Assembly: GCA_039090855.1 (NCBI GenBank)
Contig: CM077024.1
Coordinates: forward strand, 66,425,594-66,489,593
Direction: 5' to 3'
DNA length: 64,000 nt
Origin: Macrothele yani
Lineage: Eukaryota; Arthropoda; Arachnida; Araneae; Macrothelidae
Shown here: piece after piece, positions 46,307 to 57,270 of the stretch
How positions within the stretch are numbered: the first letter of the stretch is position 1
Layout of the letters: every line of letters begins with the position of its first letter
The notes under the pieces: generated by a model
Databases searched by the model: none
Told to the model about the DNA's origin: nothing
The model's input: only the letters and a program-made list of their open reading frames with translations
Position numbers and translations under genes: made by a program

Positions 46307-47088
46307 AACAAGAAAGATGACACCGAATTTTTGGTTGTAATGGTCTTTTGAATCCCTTCTGACGCGAATCAAATTTATCAAGGCAATTCAAAGGCAATGG
46401 AACCGGTTAGGAAAACAATCAACCGGATTTGTACATTCGATAAAACATCCAGAAATAGAACCCGCTACTTACGTCCACCAGCGGTTAAAAAGTGTATCAC
46501 GAAAATTAACAAATGGTGCACAAAAAGTATCAGAGACAAAGATATTTTCGAATCGAACAGTTAACAGAAGAAATATGCATGCAGAAGGAAACTCGATATA
46601 ACTCTACGCCTTCTAGCGGAATAATTTTGCATAACGGAAAAGTTGAAAATAGGCGAAACATATTCGTTATGGAAAAAGCTATGCTAAGGAAAAATTTTTT
46701 TTTCAAATACCTCTTCTGGTAGCAGATATAGCGAGAAAAAGGAACTGACCATTACGCTCCCTAGGGGGAAATCTGTGCATTATTTAAAGAGGATAATGCT
46801 CCACGTCTCTATTGTAGCAAATAGCATACAGTAAAGGAGAAATTTCTCAATAGTGTTTTTAGAAGCTAAAATGCAGGTGAAAACTGAAATACACAAACAC
46901 CACCTAGCGACGACAAGACTGCGAACTATAAAACTCATCAAATACTAACCTAAAGTGTTCTACAAGGTAAATTCATTCGATGTTGTAAGAATGTTTTAAA
47001 TCGCACATGTAGAAGCAGAGATATTGCGAAAAACAATTTAAACATGGAGTCCCCTAGCGGCGAAAGTTTGCATTATTTTGCGAAGAAA

Positions 47089-47147
<59 letters not shown>

Positions 47148-48450
47148 CCAGAGTTAGTGGCATCTGAAAAAAAAATTTCAATCGGGTTTTTAGACTCTCA
47201 GATATTGCTGTGAACGGAAATTTGTTAAAAAAATTGAAAATATGAGAGAAACATTTCGCACCGGAAACCCTCTCTCCAACAAAGAAATAATTTTTCAACT
47301 CGGACCCTTTAAAGCCGAGATATCGAAAAAATGTGTATAAATCTACGTCTCCTGGCGAGAAAACTATGCATTATTTTAATAAGAAAGTATTTTCAAAAGG
47401 TTTACCAAGGTGAGCAGTATCGGCCCAGAAATGAATTTTTTCAATAGAGTTTTCTGAAGTTCAAATTTTGCTACAAATACATCAGAAGCAGAAATAAGCC
47501 CTTACGCTCCTTGATGGCCAAACCGTTCTTTAGCAAAAATCAAGAATTATATGCAAAGCATTTCCCATCAGAAGTTGTATCCGATGCAGAAAGAATTTTT
47601 CACTTCAGAGTTTCAGAAGCAGAGATATCGGGGAAAACGCAGTTAAACATTACGCCCCTTAGCGGAAAGTCTATGCACTACTTGAAAAACTTGAAATTAT
47701 ATGAGAAACATTTTGCACAGCAAACGCTGTCCAACAAAGAAGGAATTTTTCAAATCGGACTCTTAGAAGCAGAAATATCGACAAAAATAAGATGTATATC
47801 TCCGTCCTGGCGGAGAAACCATGCGTTATTTTAAGGTTCCATGAAATAATTTTTTCAGTCGAGCTTTTAGAAGCTGAAATTTTGCTGTAAATATATCAGG
47901 AGCAGATATTAACATTTACGTCCTCTGGTGGCCAAACCATTCTTTACCAAAAATCAGAAATTATGTGGCAAACATTTTCCATTAGAAGCTGCATCCGGTG
48001 AAGGAAGAAAGTGCCACCCCGGTGGCGCAGTGGTCTAAGCATTGGAACAGAGATCTCGAAAAAAAAAAAAACTAAAAAAAAACGCAATTTACTTTTAAGC
48101 CCCTAGCGGAAAATCTATACGTAACTTGAAAAAGTGACCGTACCTAAAAAAGTCTTCGATACAAATGGAATCGGAAGATAAAAGAATTTTTTCAATCGGA
48201 TGCAAATATATGGAATAAAGTGTAATTTGAATTCGATATCATCTACATTTACGTCCTCTAGAGGCGAAATTGTGTATCGTAAAAAACGGAATGCAGTGAT
48301 CAGCATTCTAACATTTCAAGCTTCTCAATGAAAAAAAAAAATTCAAATCGGACTAAATACGTTTAGTTGCAAAGATATGGGGTCCACAAACTGACGGTCG
48401 GACAAACCAGTGTAACATAAGCGCGATCTTTTTTACAAAAGACGTGCTAA
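46307..48450 (+). repeat. Composite satellite-like element (copy 2), diverged
   Basis: It has the same left edge (ACAAGAAAGATGACACCGAA), internal phrases (AATCGGGTTTTTAGA, TCAGATATTGCTGTGAACGG) and right edge (AGACGTGCTAA), in the same orientation as the copy at 27149. Cores lie near 46460, 46606, 46754, 46900, 47049, 47343, 47505, 47652, 47802, 47920, 48097 and 48250. All deviate from CCRSYAGRKGGC by one or more bases. It contains ~0.8 kb of left-hand modules that copy 1 lacks, a (CA)n run at 47091-47142 and a 37-bp SINE-head insertion at 48009-48045. Confidence 0.85.
47091..47142. repeat. (AC)n microsatellite, ~26 repeats
   Basis: An uninterrupted AC run inside copy 2 of the module element. 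Confidence 0.97.
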
Positions 48451-49254
48451 AACAGAAATATAAGCCGCATGAGTATTATTGCTCTACATAGGAGAGTATT
48501 ATAAGCAGGCGTCATATGACTAGAGGTGAATATTTCTGGAGGCGAAAGAATTTTTGGTGCATCAAACTAAGGTTTTTTTGATGTCTTAACATCCAAAAAT
48601 GAATTTAAACTTCAAAAAACAAAAAAAAATCGATGTGAATAGACTAACTGAAGAAAGAACAAACATACGAAGTGATGATATTGCCACCTGCGTTTTTGAT
48701 TAAACGCGGTAAGTGGGCAATCAGAATAGCCTTATTCTTAAATTAGAAATTTCAGTTCTCAAAATAAAAAAAAATCAAGTAATGCCACTAAAACCAAGTG
48801 AGTTTCCGATCTGACGGGTAGATTTATCTAATTCGAGAACTCATACCGCTGCTACAGAGAAAATAGGACGGTATTTAGATTAGCATGGCTCAGGTGCGGA
48901 ACTACTCACAAGCTTGCAAAAAAGTCTAAGATTGTTGGAAACTTTAGATAAACAGTTTAGACTTTTACGTTCCATTATTTTTATCACTCTGAACATTATT
49001 CAGATGTAAATTACTTCAGAAGATGGCGAAAGATAAAAACTGACCAAAAACGGCTATAGTTTTCACGTATGCTGACAAACAACAGAATATGCCGACAATG
49101 ATATCATCAAATACTTTAACTTCTAAGGCAACAGCCACAAAAATAATTTGACGGCTGCTAAATTTCAGTAGCGACTCCAGTCCTCAAGTTGAAGTCAAAT
49201 TTCCTGTTCTTTAAATGTAGAAGAATGTGTAAGCAGTTCAATAAGTTGAAATTG
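48451..49254. other. Non-coding, nothing recognised
   Basis: No gene, TIR or repeat seen. Confidence 0.5.
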
Positions 49255-49475
49255 AAGTGCCACCCCGGTGGCGCAGTGGTCTAAGCATTGGCTTAGACCA
49301 TTCGTTCGAGATGGATCCGGGTTCGAATCCCGTGAGGCATGGATGCTGTGCTTGTCTTACGGCACTGGCTCTCTCCCTTCCCTGGAACCACAGGTCCTAA
49401 ATTCGGGACGGGCGACTGCTTATAGACCATTAAATTGCTCACGGTGATCATTAAAACCCAAACGAAATAAAAGCC
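49255..49475 (+). mobile_element. Family-1 SINE
   Basis: Head GCCACCCCGGTGGCGCAGTG, B box GGTTCGAATCC, body GGGACGGGCGACTGC, tail GGTGATCATTAAAACCC. A CTAAGCATTGGCTTAGACC segment differs from other copies. Its first 37 bases (49255-49291) are repeated exactly at 48009-48045. Confidence 0.9.
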
Positions 49476-51052
49476 GATTTAACAGCTTTCTTTATGACTT
49501 TTCAGTGAAACCATCCACAATGACGTCACAGATTGAAGTAACAAACAAGGTTACACGACAAAAGCATAAAATTGATTTTAGCCTTTTTTAGTGGAAAATT
49601 ATAGATACAGTAAGAACATATTCTACCAAAGCAATAATTCTTTCGGAATAACATTGTAGTGGCTATTTCCAGCTGTGAATCTTATGGATATTCTTCAAAA
49701 ATGTGAATATTTCATTTACAAACATGATAAATTGAGTAAAAGAATATTTCACTGAAGAAGAAAGAGAATACTTTGTTGTAACATTCAGCATATTAAGAAT
49801 AAACTTAAAGCGGATTAACGCCGAAAAATTTAACGAAATACTGGGAATTGCTTAATGAGGTCAAGAAACAGGTACTTCACGGGGTGGAAGAAGTTAAAGA
49901 AATCCTTTTTAAAAGAACTGAAAAGAAGATATCTGAAAAGGCTCAAGGTAGAGGAAATGAAAGGAGAAAAGAAACCGCACAAAATAATCAAATGCTCTTT
50001 AAGAAAGATAAAAAAGGTTAGGAAAGCAAGTCATCCAGAGAAATCGAATTCCACAGCGGAATAAACAATGTCCAAAGGAGGCATAATGGACTTCGATCTC
50101 ACAGAAAGGAAAATGCGCTCCCAGCTTAATGTGATTAAAGACTTCATCGATGAACGTTGACGCGTGAAAAGACAGGATAACGCGAGCCGGATGAATGCAT
50201 CGAAAAGTGTTCAAATGATACCCGTATTGCAACGAAAAATCATTCAAAGTCTGCTAATAGAAAAAGAAGTCGTAAGACGATGATGTCTAAACACCACATT
50301 GTTCAGGATAAGCTCAAATAAGCGAACAAGAAAAGAGAAATGAGTGATTTAAAAAAAGTTTCAGCTACACTGTGCCACCAACAGAAGATATAATCAAATT
50401 GTACAGAAACATAGACATAGACGGATTATTATCAATGTAAAAAAGAAAAGGTAAAAAGAAAGAAAGTTAAAATAAATACATAAAAATAAATCGACATTTC
50501 ATGTTCTTGCAGTATAATGGGACTGACATTCTCCACACTGTGTGGGATTATAATTTTATAATATATATAGCCCATGTAAACTGTTGTACTATGTTTCCTA
50601 TTTCTTTATTTTATTGAACAGTTAAATAAATCCATAAGCAAATCATTCAACTTCATATGACACGTCTATATAGGCCTACTTTATCTTTTGAAGAAAGAGG
50701 AAAAAGTGTTTTCACGTGTTTAACGGTAGTGGGAATACGACCTTCATTTACATCATCACAGACTATTTTAAAAGTGCGTCATGTACCAGAAATCATTAAA
50801 AAAATTAAAAATTATAGATAAGCAACATAAGTATTTATATCGTATCTGACGCACGAGGAGTCACCCCAGTGTTTCCATTCTACTGATTTTGAATTCTGTC
50901 TTCTGACAGATTTTCGCAATATACTGATTTTTCTTTTGTGTGAAGACCTACACACTCAGGGATATGCGACGAATGTCTACATTCTTTCAGTCCTCACAAT
51001 TTACTGGTCCCGTCAACAAGATTCACCTCAGAACTCGTCTGAAGCAAAAATT
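49476..51052. other. Non-coding, purine-rich in part
   Basis: A 69-codon Lys/Arg-rich ORF at 49855-50064 sits in a purine-rich stretch and looks compositional. No family recognised. Confidence 0.5.
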
Positions 51053-51064
51053 CTAGTGAAGAGT

Positions 51065-51389
51065 GATCTGATCTGATCTTATCTTCAGTAGAGGATTTTA
51101 GGAAGGGAGTGTCTGACCCCAGGTCTTAAACAACCCTTAGAAATAGGAAGCTAGGAGATTTGGGCTAGAGTGCCCGATAGGAAAGGGACACGGAAACGAA
51201 GTAGAAAGGGGGAGGAAGACACCCTTATTTATTACCGGGGGCCAGTACCCGTAGTCCGACGGCTTAACGTGCCCATCCGACTCACGGCAGATATTTAGGG
51301 GTTCGAGCGTTCGTACCTGCCTGAGATCGAACCTGAGGTCTTCTCAGTGGCAGTCACGAACGTTGACCGCTAGGCTACCCTTGGCCCAA
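51065..51389 (-). mobile_element. Family-2 SINE, minus strand, with local tandem duplication
   Basis: Body (TAAACAACCCTTAGAAATAG), promoter boxes and head (CTAGGCTACCCTTGGCCCAA) are on the minus strand, preceded by GATCT repeats at 51065. The TSD is CTAGTGAAGAGT at 51053-51064 and 51390-51401. The SINE head plus flank is then repeated 82 bp to the right (a second CTAGTGAAGAGT at 51472-51483), so about 51330-51415 is duplicated to about 51497. Confidence 0.88.
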
Positions 51390-51497
51390 CTAGTGAAGAG
51401 TAAAATTATTCAACCTGAGGTCTTCTCCGTGGCAGTCACGAACGTTGACCGCTAGGCTACCCTTGGCCCAACTAGTGAAGAGTAAAATTATTCAATA

Positions 51498-52000
51498 CTC
51501 CTATCTTTTTTTTTTTTTAAATTCATGATGGTTGTCATGAAATATTTTTTATTCTAGACAACTAATGAGTCTGTCATATAAAGATTGTTCCCCAGTACTT
51601 TTTTAAATCCCTGCGTATTATGAAAACAAATAGTGTAGCACTTATTTCAATGAGAATTATTTTATAAAACTCATTATCGATAATGTCTTACAAAAAAACG
51701 ACTCAGGACTGTATTGGTTTGAATTTTCATTCCGGTGTTGTTTATAGTTTGGGGAGTACTGGCAATATTGGACATACCAGTAGATTTAACTGTTCCTTCG
51801 TATTGAGATACATCCAATCCTAGACTACATTTGTCAGGTGATGCACATTTCAAGAGGGGAAAAAAAAATGATCTGTTGATTTCTACTGATTTTTTGAGCT
51901 CTGGTCAACTGATTTCAGGTAAAAATCTCTGGCAACACAGTCACGCGGTTATTATTGCCACATATGTCACATCAGTCATTATACTTTTATGAAATCCAAA
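51498..52000. other. Non-coding, nothing recognised
   Basis: Ends where the mariner TIR begins. No gene. Confidence 0.5.
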
Positions 52001-53320
52001 GCCCGTTCAATACAAACTGAGAGTAATGTTTTTCGAGTTGGCAACACTGCGAAGGGGGAAAATAACCACACAGATGACTAAATGAATTAAGAAGGTACCT
52101 ATGGCAACAGTTATTACCCGTGACAGATAATTCTGGTTTTGTTATTGCGTAGTTGTTTAAGGTACGTCTGCATTTCGCCGTACAGCTATAGAGGTGAATT
52201 ATTCAGAGTTAAGAAGTGAAATGCGTTTTGAGATAAAATTTTGCTATCGTTTGGGTAAAAGGGCTCCATAAACAGTTGATTTAATGAAGAAAGCTTACAA
52301 AGATAAATGTTTGGGTGAGTCAACGATTTTTAGATGGCACCATGATTTCAAAAACGGGCGTTTGTCGGCAGAACTCGCTCCTAGGCCTGGTCGACCTGAA
52401 AGTGTTGTTACGGAGCGTATTGGTAACACTGTTTGGGCAATCTGCAAGAAAATCGACGAATGACGTGTGAAGACATAGCGGTGCCAACTAATATTTCAAA
52501 AACGTCGGCATTTCGCATTTTACGCGACAAATTACTGCTGCATTATGTGTGTTCTAGATGGGTACTTCATCACCTGACGAGAGAACAATTGTTAGCCAGA
52601 GTTCAGGTGTGTCATGAGTGGAATCAAATGATTGCAAAAGATCCAAACTTTCTAAAAACAGTAATAAAAACAGTAATAACTGCCGATGAAACATGGGTCC
52701 ACTATTTCGACCCCTTCACGAAGCACGCAACGATGTCTGGAAAAACGCAGGCTCGCCCCGTCCGAAAAAAGTCCACCAAATCAAATCCGCTAGGAAGTTG
52801 ATGATGATACTTTTCTTTGATCACAAAGGTGTAAGCATGCCGTTCCTCCACAAACTACTGTCAATGCTGAGTATTACATTTCAGTCTTGAGGTGTTCGCG
52901 ACGACACATATCGATTAAGAGGCCGGAACTGGTGTGCAAGTGGACTTTACACTTAGATAACGCCTGCCCACGTGTGGTTGCTTGTGTTCAACAGTTTCTT
53001 ACGAAATGCAGTATTGAAATCATGCCACAGCCTGCCTACAGTCCTGACCTCGCTCCATGCGGTTTCTGGTTGTTTCCAACAATGAAGGAGAAGTTCCGTG
53101 GCTCAACATTCAACACAGATGCTGACGTTATTCAAGCTGTACAGGGGTCGCTAAAGCAGCTTCCACGAAATGCCTTCGCCACATGCTGTGAATAGTGGAC
53201 TGAACGGTGGGACCGTTGCATATTATCCGAGGGAAGATACTTAGAGAAAGCATAACATATTTTGCTGTACTTATATTTCTTCATTTTGTGTGACTTTCCT
53301 CCTAGTTTTATGGAACGGCC
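52001..53320 (+). mobile_element. mariner DNA transposon, defective
   Basis: Candidate TIRs are GCCCGTTCAATACAAACT (52001-52018) and the complement of GGCCGTTCCATAAAACTA (53303-53320), 15 of 18 matching. The transposase reads left to right with at least two frame changes: ESTIFRWHHDFKNGR and RPGRPESVV (N-terminal DNA-binding region, with a stop just upstream), TADETWVHYFDP (first catalytic Asp), LHLDNACPR (second Asp), YSPDLAPCGFWLFP. In mariner D,D34D proteins the last block is PCDF or PSDY, so the third Asp is Gly here by one GAT-to-GGT change. The element is dead on both counts. Confidence 0.87.
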
Positions 53321-53696
53321 GTTGTATATGTGTAAGCACCAAGGTAAAACAACAATTATACCGGCAATTTCAAGACTGTCGAAGCTTTGAAATAAGAAGT
53401 GTCATTTACATCCCACACATCATCTGCCTATTTAAATGGGGAAAATCCGTTCCACTGCTTGCTTATGAATACAGTTAAGACGGAAGTGCAACTTATTTTT
53501 TTAAATGCTGTTATAAATAAAAATCTGCGAAAATTTGCATATTCCCGCTTTGTTCATCCACATGTTAAATATTTCGTCGAAAAAAAAAAAAAAAAGTCCG
53601 CTACATGTTTCTCTTTTTAGTTCATGGCCAATAAAACACACCAAGCATTCTCGTTGATGGGATCAAAATTTTGAGAGCTTTTCAGAGTCCTTAGTA
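53321..53696. other. Non-coding spacer
   Basis: It holds a poly-A run at about 53580-53595. Nothing else recognised. Confidence 0.5.
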
Positions 53697-54541
53697 CAGT
53701 GAAACCTCCGAATAGCGGTCGCCGCGGGAACCGGTAAAAAGTTACTGTTGTTGGGAGGGTAGGCCGTAGAATAATTGTACAAAGCTTACGCACAAAGAAA
53801 ACGGTTTCAGAACTTCCTCCAAATGCTGAATAAAACTCAAAATAAAAATTTAAAAAAATCATAGTATAGAAGATTTTTGGAAAGTGGTGTTTGACCCGTT
53901 GTCTTAAACTTTCCTTTAGAAATAGCAAGCTAAGAGGTTAAGTTCAGGGTAAGCTAAGGGAAAGAAAAAGAAATAGAAAAATGTTAGACCTGTAAGTCAA
54001 ATTGCACAGTTACCTGGAGGCACGCCGAAAAATAAGAACAGTACCCACAGGGACCAAATAAAGATATAAAGCCGCCAACGGGAAACATTTCAAGCACCAG
54101 GTTGCGACTGAAACATACACAGCTCGCCTCACGTAGAACTAAAATTTGACCCCTTTGTGATTCTTTTCACTTAAGCTGATTGATTCTTTTCACTTAAATT
54201 TGATTCTTTTCACTTAAGTACCTGCCGTAATCCTAACCATACTTCTTTTTCACATTGTACCTGCTGTAATCCAAACCATACTTCTCGAGACATACTTCCT
54301 TAAAAAATAATATTATTTGTACCTATATTACCCCTCTCGCCAAAGTACCGAAAGCACTCCGTAAAATCCTAAAGGACATGGTGTCTATTAAATCTCTTTC
54401 GGGACTAATTAGGGTGTCCGTTGGCCGCTGTTGAGAATTCGGAAGTTATCGTTAATGTTAATCCTACGGCAGCTGTTCTCTACCAATCAAACTTTACCAT
54501 TGTTCGGAGGTTCTAGGTGTCCGTCAATGGAGGTTTCACTG
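53697..54541. mobile_element. pogo/Tc1-type MITE (845 bp)
   Basis: The ends CAGTGAAACCTCC (53697) and its complement GGAGGTTTCACTG (ending 54541) are inverted repeats, flanked by TA on both sides (53695-53696, 54542-54543). CAGT-G-AACCTC ends with TA duplication are usual for pogo-like elements. There is no transposase. It contains a decayed family-2 SINE piece (about 53874-53985). Internal repeats include three copies of TTGATTCTTTTCACTTAA-like sequence near 54157-54217 and two copies of a TACCTGC-GTAATCC block near 54219-54285. Confidence 0.75.
53874..53985 (-). mobile_element. Decayed family-2 SINE fragment
   Basis: GGAAAGTGGTGTTTGACCC..TCTTAAAC..TTTAGAAATAGCAAGCTAAGAGG parallels the family-2 3' half on the minus strand with many mismatches. 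Confidence 0.65.
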
Positions 54542-54543
54542 TA

Positions 54544-55319
54544 ACTGTTTTTTCTTCACCAGGACAACCAGTTTGACTTTGAGAGTTGAAACAAATCTGC
54601 TTTGCACAGCGAGTGATACAGGTTAGTTTAAATGCCCCATATAACATCTGCAAGTTTACCATGCTTTTCTACGGATGCTAGCTTGAATACGAAGTAATGC
54701 TAAGTATGGTAACATTAGTAAGTTGTTCTGAATACACTGCAGTCCCTTTTAAATAGCGAACGTCCTCTTGGCTAGACGATCGTAATTTTCCTTTGTCCCG
54801 CGTCGCCTATGCTTCCTTGCAGAACAGGAATTTCTGTGTGGTATTTTTAGTGAACTTGGAGAGTAATGTATTATGCAGGTTGTTACATTCGTGCATGGTT
54901 GCATGATCTCCGGCGGTTGTGTGTGATTACCTAAATAAAAGGACATTGAGCGCAACTCAGAATCTGTTCTCAACTCTCTACTCCTAAAGTCTGAACATAC
55001 AGCCAACGAATCCTATTTTTAGTCAGAGCAAATTTGTCCTTGTCGTTAGTTTATATTAGCTTTCTGATTAGATACTGAAATACTTCTCTTCAGTAATCTT
55101 CCAAAACATAGATAGGGATGTCGTCATTGTTTGCGTTCTCTAAGACTGAATTTCGATTTCATGCTTCGTAAAATGTATACTGTCTTAAAATCCAGGTACT
55201 TCTTTATTCTAAATTATTTTTTGTGATTATTCAGCAATTCTTTCAAGGTTATCTTTGTCCTCTTACAATTTTTCTAAATACTAATAATTACAGTTCTCAC
55301 TAGTTCTCTCAGGATATGT
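54544..55319. other. Non-coding, nothing recognised
   Basis: Short ORFs only. Confidence 0.5.
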
Positions 55320-55830
55320 TCAAAATGCCCCTGCTTCCTCTTCAGTCTTCCTGAAGACCGCAACCACTAGTTTCCGATCTGACCCATTTGTTTTCATCAT
55401 TCTTCTGTCGTACCAGATACCAAGTGCGGTTGTCTTACTTGCACTGTCTCTTCCTAGTACTTTTGGTCTCGCATCCGTAGAGTAGGGATAACCATACACA
55501 GTACTTCAACATTTTTTGTTCTCACTAATTTCGCTCGACTTTCATTTGCACGCCACGTATACTGTGCTGTCTGTCAAGCTGCAAGCTATCAGCATTCATT
55601 TCCCTCATTCTACCGTCTTCACATTTATTTAATCTTTCATCAAATACGTTCATTTTCTTTGATAACCATTATTTCAATTTAAGATGCATCGCTGATATTT
55701 ATGCTACATACCTTGCATCTTTCAAATTCTTTCTTACATTTGCTGATGTCATCAACGTATCTTACTTTGTTAAAATTGAAAATTCATTTGTCCTTATGTC
55801 TTCAATGCCTCCCACTACTTTTAATACATA
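55320..55830 (-). pseudogene. Decayed non-LTR reverse transcriptase fragment
   Basis: The minus strand shows VRYVDDIS (catalytic motif C type, about 55745-55770). About 280 bases later comes LLYGCET (about 55460-55482), the phrase that follows the polymerase domain in many LINEs, then a basic region and HILREL. Frames are heavily broken. The wording differs from the RTE copies here (FADDIVIF, LTYGAETW), so it is probably another LINE lineage. Confidence 0.55.
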
Positions 55831-56936
55831 ATTATTACTACGTAGGCTGTCTCCATAGTTCTGGAAAGGACGAAGAACACAAACAACATTGACTTTCCCG
55901 TAGTTCCATTCAAATCAGTCCGAAAGTTTATTCTCAAAGCTGAAGACGGGTTTTTTTGTTCATACGAGTTCCTTATAATTGCTGGACCTCGTGATAAGAG
56001 CATTCATTAACTTTAATTTCCAAGGAAGATTGAAGTGAACGGAAAAGAACTACCATCACAAGGTGTTTTCCACTTGTACTACAAAACGCTGATAACTGAT
56101 GGCTCCCAGGATATTTCGTGAAGCAACTGGCACCCATATAATGAGTGAAGATGCAGGACCAAGTGGAATCTGGCTTGAAGGAGTGCGATGCATCGTCATT
56201 CCGCAACCTGCCAACCAACCTTTCCACCAGTTTCAAAACTTCGCTTTTGCATTCGCTTGTTTGATAGACACCCTGAGGACAAATGAAAAATAGGAAAAGT
56301 TAGCAGTGTTTGTCTTTGAACATAAGGAAGGCGATGTTAAAGGTTTTTGATTACCTCTTCACATCTTACAACCTTTACCATCAGCGTTTCTGAAGTCTTT
56401 CGTGCCCTTAAGCGTGAAGAAGCACTGATCAAGGCCAGACACTTAATCACGTTTACGTTTCTGTTAAATGTTAGTGTCCGTTTAATGTAACAGCCGTTAA
56501 ACGAAGCAGGGTAATTTATGGAAACTGTCAAAACCCTTTAAGCGTGTTTCTTTAATGAGGGTACAGCCCACGTTGTCACTTAGACAGGTGATTAATGTAC
56601 AATTAAAACACAGGCATCGGTTCGTAATTCAATACAAGTCATGCAATGTCATTAGTCCGGGAAAATTTCGTTCGATTTCCTCAAACGAGTTGATCAGTTA
56701 TCTGAAAACTGGAATCAGAAAAATAAAAGAGAAATTAATTTCGTGCTATTAAGGGTATGATCAAAAGTTGAATATCACAATATTAGACGAAGAAACGCTC
56801 GCTACTAAAATTAAGATTCTTTATCGCGATAAAAATTGTGGGCGCGTGTGTAATTATTTCGTTATACAATATTTTTAGAGAGACATTTTGACGAAATTTA
56901 TCTTTATTTACGGGTAATTTAAACTTTTCAGATGCA
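55831..56936. other. Non-coding, nothing recognised
   Basis: Short opposing ORFs; no repeat seen. Confidence 0.5.
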
Positions 56937-57270
56937 TGTATGGTGTAACTAGGAAAAATAGGAAGAGAAACTCATGGATCACGAAAATAACAGGAGTTGA
57001 CAACATCACGATCAAAGTAAAGACCTCTCAAGTGACTATGGACTGGACATGTTGCTAGAAGAACTGATCACCGTTGAGCAACTGAAATATTAGATTGGGT
57101 ACCAAGGGACAGGAAAAGATATTGAGGAACATCACGTGGCATATTGGCTTATGAAATTCGAAAGCATGCCGAAGTGATATGAAAGAGAATTGTTCATGAC
57201 AGAGAAATGTGGAAGATACTTGCGGAGACCTTCATCGCGCACTGGATTGACAAAGGCGGACGATGATGGT
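56937..57270 (+). mobile_element. RTE-clade LINE 3' end, old copy
   Basis: TATGGTGTAACTAGG, AACTCATGGATCACGAAAAT, GAAGAACTGATCACCG, GGGACAGGAAAAG, GAAATTCGAAAGCATGC, GGAGACCTTCATCGCGCACT and a GATGATGG tail line up in order with the last ~330 bases of the RTE LINE at 36946. Confidence 0.75.

Noticed and set aside
47511..47834. 107-codon ORF in the second module array
   Set aside because: Same reason as the 28563 ORF: the similarity follows from shared repeat DNA, and neighbouring modules break the frame.
49855..50064. 69-codon Lys/Arg-rich ORF
   Set aside because: Sits in purine-rich DNA where Lys/Arg/Glu codons arise by composition; no domain or conserved neighbour.
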